Positions 60,487 through 64,000 of a stretch of DNA of 64,000 bases are shown here, one piece after another (the first letter of the stretch is position 1; each line of letters starts with the position of its first letter). Under the pieces are notes generated by a model that had not been told where the DNA came from, ran no database searches, and was given only the letters and a program-made list of their open reading frames with translations. This stretch comes from Thermoleophilaceae bacterium. Lineage in GTDB: Bacteria; Actinomycetota; Thermoleophilia; Solirubrobacterales; Thermoleophilaceae. The translations under genes were made by a program, and so were the position numbers. The stretch lies in assembly GCA_036378175.1 (NCBI GenBank), contig DASUWY010000012.1:1-64000 (forward strand), read 5' to 3'.

Positions 60487-60831
60487 ATGTCGTACGCGGT
60501 TGAGAACGCACTGTTCCAGTGGGAGGACGGCGAGCGGCGGCTTCGCGAGACGCAGGAGCCCGCCCGCAGCCAGCTCGACCGCGGCGTGATGGTGGTGCTC
60601 GACGAGCTGCGGCGCCGGCTCGGGTCGGCCTTCAGCGTGGAGGAGCTGGCCGATCTGTACGCCGGTGACCTGGACTGGGCGTCGGACCTGGCTCAGGCCG
60701 CGGGAGCGGGCACTGACGCCTCCTGGGTGGTGGACGCCGCATTCCACCGCTACGCCCGCGAGGCCGCGAACTACGCGGGCGGGCGCACTCGCCTAAACGC
60801 GGGACGCGCGAACGTCCCGGGCAACGGCTGA
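60487..60831 (+). CDS. Hypothetical protein, 114 aa
   Basis: A soluble 114-aa mostly helical protein (LDELRRRLGSAFSVEELADLYAGDLDWASDLAQAAG). A TAACGT -10 box (60472-60477) sits 9 nt before the ATG. Its FSVEELADLYA helix resembles a HTH-like turn but no known family is certain. It lies after ftsB and converges with the charged protein at 60838. Confidence 0.7.
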   Translation: MSYAVENALFQWEDGERRLRETQEPARSQLDRGVMVVLDELRRRLGSAFSVEELADLYAGDLDWASDLAQAAGAGTDASWVVDAAFHRYAREAANYAGGRTRLNAGRANVPGNG

Positions 60832-60837
60832 GCCGGG

Positions 60838-61416
60838 CTACTCGTCGTCCGAGTCGTCGGCGTCGTCGGCGTCGCCGTTCCCGGCCGCTTCCTCGCCGGC
60901 GCGGCGGATGACGATGCGATCGGGCTCCACGCTGATGGTCACCGGCCGGTGGCCGGCCCAGTGCTCGGCGTAGACGGGGTTGTCCTGGATCGCTGGATCG
61001 AGCCAGAGCCCGTAGCCCTCGTCGCCGTGGTCGAAGGTGCCCTCGAGGTCGCGGTTCCGCGACCGTCCGCTCCCGCCACGCCGGCCGCGTCCTCCGCGCC
61101 GGCCGCGTCGCCGCCGCGGCTTGCCCTCCTTGGGCTCCTCGTCGCCCTCTTCTTCCTCTTCCTCGTCCTCATCCGGCTCCGCCTCGAGCTCGGCGGCGAC
61201 GAGCGCATCGTCCTCCGCGCGGAGGTCGAGCTCATCGTCCATGCCGGGGCCGAAGTCGCCGTCACCGGTGGAGGGAACGAGCTCGTGCTCGCGCTTGAAG
61301 GCGTCGATGTCGCGGACGCTCACGTCCAGCTGGTGGGCGATCCAGGCGTTCGTGCGGCCCTCGCGGACCCAGCTTCGAATCTGGTTCAGCTGCGATTTCA
61401 GCGATCTGCGTGCCAA
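60838..61416 (-). CDS. Charged HTH protein with acidic and RGG-like regions, 192 aa
   Basis: N-terminal RSLKSQLNQIRSWVREGRTNAWIAHQLDVS looks like a HTH; then a strongly acidic stretch (EDEEEEEEGDEE), a basic Gly/Arg stretch (RRRRGRRGGRGRRGGSG) and a C-terminal strand region (GYGLWLDPAIQDNP...PVTISVEPDRIVI). The composition suggests nucleic-acid binding. Starts with TTG; TAGTCT (61427-61432, minus) lies 10 nt upstream. Function unknown. Confidence 0.7.
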   Translation of the reverse strand: MARRSLKSQLNQIRSWVREGRTNAWIAHQLDVSVRDIDAFKREHELVPSTGDGDFGPGMDDELDLRAEDDALVAAELEAEPDEDEEEEEEGDEEPKEGKPRRRRGRRGGRGRRGGSGRSRNRDLEGTFDHGDEGYGLWLDPAIQDNPVYAEHWAGHRPVTISVEPDRIVIRRAGEEAAGNGDADDADDSDDE

Positions 61417-61561
61417 GGAGCGGGGGAGACTACCAACCCAAATCGGCCGGGATCTTGCTTAGACTGCGCATGTCACCACGGAAATGCCTCGCCCAGCCAG
61501 CTTAGGTAGCAGTGCGCCAGGTTGGGGGCGAGGGTCTATACACTGAGCCACGGAGGCGCTC

Positions 61562-61615
61562 ATGCAGGTGGGCCGCAAACCCGGGCAGGGAGGCATAGAT
61601 GCTGGTTCTGACTAG
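61562..61615 (+). CDS. Possible leader peptide overlapping csrA
   Basis: A 17-codon ORF, with GGAGG 6 bases before its ATG, overlaps the csrA start out of frame and stops 15 bases inside csrA. It could couple csrA translation to upstream translation. This may be coincidence. Confidence 0.25.
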   Translation: MQVGRKPGQGGIDAGSD

Positions 61616-61832
61616 AAAGTCCAACCAGAGCATCATGATCGGAGACGAGATCGAGGTGTCGGTCCTCGCGATCATGGGCGAAAAGGTGCGGATTGGGATA
61701 GAGGCCCCACGCAAGGTGCCGGTGTTCCGCAAAGAGGTCTACCTCGAGATCCAGCTCGAGCGCTCGGACGACGACTCGGAGCGCGAGCAGGTGACCGAGG
61801 CGCTGGAGCGCCTGAAGGCGAAAAAGGCCTAG
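61599..61832 (+). CDS. csrA: Carbon storage regulator CsrA
   Basis: A 77-aa RNA-binding dimer that binds GGA motifs near ribosome-binding sites: [37 protein letters not shown], with the key N-terminal strands and the VPVFRKEVY strand. GGGAGG lies 6 bases before the ATG, itself a possible CsrA site. CTATACACT at about 61537-61545 is a plausible promoter. No fliW or flagellar gene is in the window. It ends 4 bp into the convergent small membrane protein gene. Confidence 0.95.
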   Translation: MLVLTRKSNQSIMIGDEIEVSVLAIMGEKVRIGIEAPRKVPVFRKEVYLEIQLERSDDDSEREQVTEALERLKAKKA

Positions 61833-62077
61833 CTGCCGATAAGCAGAGAGAGGGTCTGGAACATCGCCCAGGTGACCACGACTGTGGTGGCGATGATCAC
61901 GGCCACGAGCACGGTGAAGTTCATGTTGCCGCGCTTCTCCACCCGCTGGGCTCGGCGCATGCGCGAACGTTGAGCGGCCTCCTTGCGAAGCCGCTCGCGG
62001 CGCAGCCGTTCCTCGGTCGTCTCCTCGTGGAAGGCGGCCTCGAACTCGGCCAGCGACTGTCGCATGCGCAGAGCCAT
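61829..62077 (-). CDS. Small single-TM protein, 82 aa
   Basis: An 82-aa protein with a charged helical N-terminus ([24 protein letters not shown]) and one C-terminal membrane helix ([18 protein letters not shown]). It looks like a tail-anchored protein. TAGCCT (62087-62092, minus) lies 9 nt before the ATG. No family recognised. It overlaps the csrA end by 4 bp. Confidence 0.7.
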   Translation of the reverse strand: MALRMRQSLAEFEAAFHEETTEERLRRERLRKEAAQRSRMRRAQRVEKRGNMNFTVLVAVIIATTVVVTWAMFQTLSLLIGS

Positions 62078-62101
62078 GAACCGGGAAGGCTACACCCTTT
62101 A

Positions 62102-63034
62102 TCAGGCTGCGGCCTTGGCTTCGGACTCCTCGTAGACCTTCACGAATCTGAGGTAGTTCTCGCCGATCTGACGGGCCGCGTCCTCGCGCTCGATCGAGCC
62201 GTCGAGGAAGCCCTTCAGCGCGTCGCCCCAGATCGAGCGGCCGATCGCGAAGCCCACGAATCCCTCAACCGGGGCAGCCTGGGTGAGCCAGTGGTCGACC
62301 TTCTCGTCTGAAGCGCCGCGGCCCAGCAGCACGCATACGACGCCGTCGCGGCCGCCGGCGCGGGTCTGCTCGGCGAGCATCTCGGCGTCCGAGCGCTCGT
62401 CCACGCCCTCGATCTTCCAGATGTCCACCTCGATGCCCGCGTTCTGAATGTCCTCGATCGCGCGGCGCATCAGCTCCGGGCGAAGCTCGGCGTCGTAGCG
62501 GTCGCTGTCGCCATCCACCTGCGAGAGCTGGTCGTCGGTGGCCGGCACGAGCAGCTCGAAGAGGAACTTCCGGTCGTGGTCGTGGAGCCAGTCCGACAGG
62601 CGCTTGAGGCGCTCGAGCTGACGCGCGTTCATCTCGGTGTCCGGGTCGTCCGGGTTGTAGCGCACGAGCACCTTCGAGAAGTCCGGGTCGAACCTCTCGA
62701 TGTGGTCGCCGAACTGGTCGCCGTATTCGAAGTCGAACTCGTTCTGGCCGCTCTTCTCAACCGGCATCGCGAGCTTGAGCCCGCGGCCGCGCGCCTGGCC
62801 GGGCACATCGGTGGGGGCGCCGAACTGCTCGTCCACGAGCGCGCCGGTGATGCCGGCCTCCGCGCCCTCGTCCAGGGCATGCAGAAGTCCTTCGAAGATC
62901 AGGTGCTTCGCGTCCGAGATCTTGTGAGTGTCCTCATCCGTGGGCTCGCCCTCGAGGCCGAACCACTTCTTCTGGAAGGAGCCGCGATGGTCGAACGCGA
63001 GGATGAAGAGCTTGCCGTCGTAGCCGGGATTCAT
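62102..63034 (-). CDS. DUF2090 protein (2-deoxy-5-keto-gluconate-6-phosphate aldolase-like)
   Basis: A 310-aa protein resembling the C-terminal part of IolC fusion proteins (DUF2090), which cleave 2-deoxy-5-keto-D-gluconate 6-phosphate in inositol breakdown. LFILAFDHRGSFQKKWFG, VRYNPDD, FLFELLVP, and GFAIGRSIWGDAL with Asp/Arg/Lys residues resemble a class I aldolase barrel. GGAGGA precedes the ATG. No other inositol genes are near, so the actual substrate is unsure. Confidence 0.8.
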   Translation of the reverse strand: MNPGYDGKLFILAFDHRGSFQKKWFGLEGEPTDEDTHKISDAKHLIFEGLLHALDEGAEAGITGALVDEQFGAPTDVPGQARGRGLKLAMPVEKSGQNEFDFEYGDQFGDHIERFDPDFSKVLVRYNPDDPDTEMNARQLERLKRLSDWLHDHDRKFLFELLVPATDDQLSQVDGDSDRYDAELRPELMRRAIEDIQNAGIEVDIWKIEGVDERSDAEMLAEQTRAGGRDGVVCVLLGRGASDEKVDHWLTQAAPVEGFVGFAIGRSIWGDALKGFLDGSIEREDAARQIGENYLRFVKVYEESEAKAAA

Positions 63035-63107
63035 GGACCGTCCTCCGTCGTCTAAGTCGGTATGGGCGGGAGGTTATACCCGCCACCGTCGCGGATACGA
63101 TGCCCGC

Positions 63108-64000
63108 GTGGAGCACCGATTCACGGGGCCCCCATACACGATCGGCATAGAGGAAGAGCTGATGATCCTCGACGCCGAGACGCTCGACCTATCGAACTCG
63201 ATCGAGGCGATGCTCGAGGCCGTGGAGGGGGAGAACGGGCAGGTGAAGCCGGAGCTGATGGAGTCCGTCCTCGAGGTGGCCACCACTCCCTGCAGGAACA
63301 CGCAGGAGGCCGGGCGGGAACTGCGCGACCTGCGGGCGCGGGTGGCCGCGCTGGCGCGCGACCGCGGCCTCGCGATCGGTTCCGCCGGCACGCACCCCTA
63401 CGCCATGTGGGAGGACCAGCGGATCGTGGCCCGCCCGCGCTATCGCGATCTGGTGGCCGCCCTGCGCTTCGTGGCGCGCCAGGAGCTCATCTTCGGCGTT
63501 CACGTGCACGTAGGCGTGGACGATCCGGACAAGGCCATCCACGTGGCGAACGGCATGCGGGTGCACATGGGGATGCTGCTCGCGCTCTCGGCGAACTCGC
63601 CGTTCTGGCGGGCGGATGCCACCGGCCTCCTCTCCACCCGCACGCCGATCTTCCGCGCCTTCCCGAGGGTGGGCATCCCGCCCCGCTACAACGACTTCGA
63701 GGACTACTCCCGGCGCGTGCAGTTCATGATCGACTCGCGCACGATCGAGGACTACACCTACCTCTGGTACGACGTGCGGCCTCACCCGAACTTCGGCACC
63801 GTGGAGGTGCGGGTGATGGACGCGCAGACGCGCGTGGAGCACACGCTGGCGCTGGCGGCGCTCGTGCAATGCCTCGTGAAGGAGCTCTCCGAGCACTTCG
63901 AGGCGGGCAGGGACCTGTCCCGCTACCCGTACGAGATGCTCGACGAGAACAAGTGGCTGGCCGCGCGGCATGGCCTCGAGGGAGAGCTCGTGGACCTGCC
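63108..64000 (+). CDS. Carboxylate-amine ligase, GCS2/YbdK family (C-terminus missing)
   Basis: An incomplete 297-codon frame reaching the window edge, starting with GTG. The protein opens YTIGIEEELMILDAETLDLS and continues ELIFGVHVHVGVDD, WYDVRPHPNFGTVEVRVMDAQT; these are hallmarks of glutamate-cysteine ligase 2-like enzymes (YbdK, EgtA-related). A TACGAT -10 box (63096-63101) lies 6 nt before the start. No database entry was consulted. Confidence 0.9.
   Translation, partial: MEHRFTGPPYTIGIEEELMILDAETLDLSNSIEAMLEAVEGENGQVKPELMESVLEVATTPCRNTQEAGRELRDLRARVAALARDRGLAIGSAGTHPYAMWEDQRIVARPRYRDLVAALRFVARQELIFGVHVHVGVDDPDKAIHVANGMRVHMGMLLALSANSPFWRADATGLLSTRTPIFRAFPRVGIPPRYNDFEDYSRRVQFMIDSRTIEDYTYLWYDVRPHPNFGTVEVRVMDAQTRVEHTLALAALVQCLVKELSEHFEAGRDLSRYPYEMLDENKWLAARHGLEGELVDL

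Noticed and set aside
63048-63073. A sequence like the end of the 131/99-bp element (CATACCGACTTAGACGA on the minus strand)
   Set aside because: It matches 14 of 17 end positions but has no partner arm and no TTGAC units; a chance match of this quality in 64 kb is not unlikely.

Overview
This window looks like a chromosomal segment of a high-GC actinobacterium. I infer class Thermoleophilia (Solirubrobacterales-like), from the gene neighbourhoods (dnaX-ybaB-recR, lysC-asd, glk-rsmI, metG-tatD-rsmA-ispE, glmU-prs, rplY-pth, mfd-PPIase-mazG-eno-ftsB), strong G/C at third codon positions and a PucR-type regulator. No rRNA is present, so this placement is inference. Most of the DNA is housekeeping genes with short intergenic gaps and many 4-bp start/stop overlaps.

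Layout. 1-2700: partial acetyltransferase, small proteins, a long (Alu-domain) SRP RNA and a polytopic membrane protein. 2.7-6.4 kb: DNA replication/repair cluster (dnaX, ybaB, DUF3891, recR). 6.4-6.75 kb: a repeat-rich gap. 6.8-13.9 kb: response regulator, lysC-asd, secreted CocE-type hydrolase, LuxR-type regulator, rpiA, methyltransferase. 13.9-21.4 kb: central carbon metabolism (succinate dehydrogenase with a CCG-domain third subunit, isocitrate and malate dehydrogenases) plus an M50 protease. 21.4-32.5 kb: accessory oxidoreductase/START operon, LysR, cupin, MBL hydrolase, hsp20-lon, asparaginase/TetR, glycyl-tRNA synthetase. 32.6-36.4 kb: secreted beta-propeller protein, FmdB-like protein, LCP protein. 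36.4-43.9 kb: glk-rsmI-metG-tatD-rsmA-ispE and a DedA-PAP2 fusion. 44-47.3 kb: PucR regulator behind two large palindromes, a c-di-AMP-type riboswitch before a cell-wall hydrolase, tRNA-Gln and a LexA-box HNH endonuclease gene. 47.3-60.8 kb: glmU-prs, an AarF kinase, rplY-pth, mfd-PPIase-mazG-eno-ftsB. 60.8-64 kb: a charged protein, csrA, a DUF2090 aldolase-like protein and a partial GCS2-type ligase.

Regulation. More than twenty transcription units begin with a TANNNT -10 box 6-11 nt before the start codon, the geometry of leaderless transcripts. Internal and some leadered genes have Shine-Dalgarno sequences or overlaps instead. I used this pattern to choose several start codons.

The most novel signals are non-coding: two copies of an intergenic element bounded by about 17-18-bp inverted repeats and filled with 15-bp TTGAC...GTCAA palindromes on a 20-bp period; a second hairpin family sharing 12-base and 8-base blocks between two sites; TAGGGMG heptamer arrays that in two cases supply stop codons; and an inverted array of TTGCGGAN octamers.
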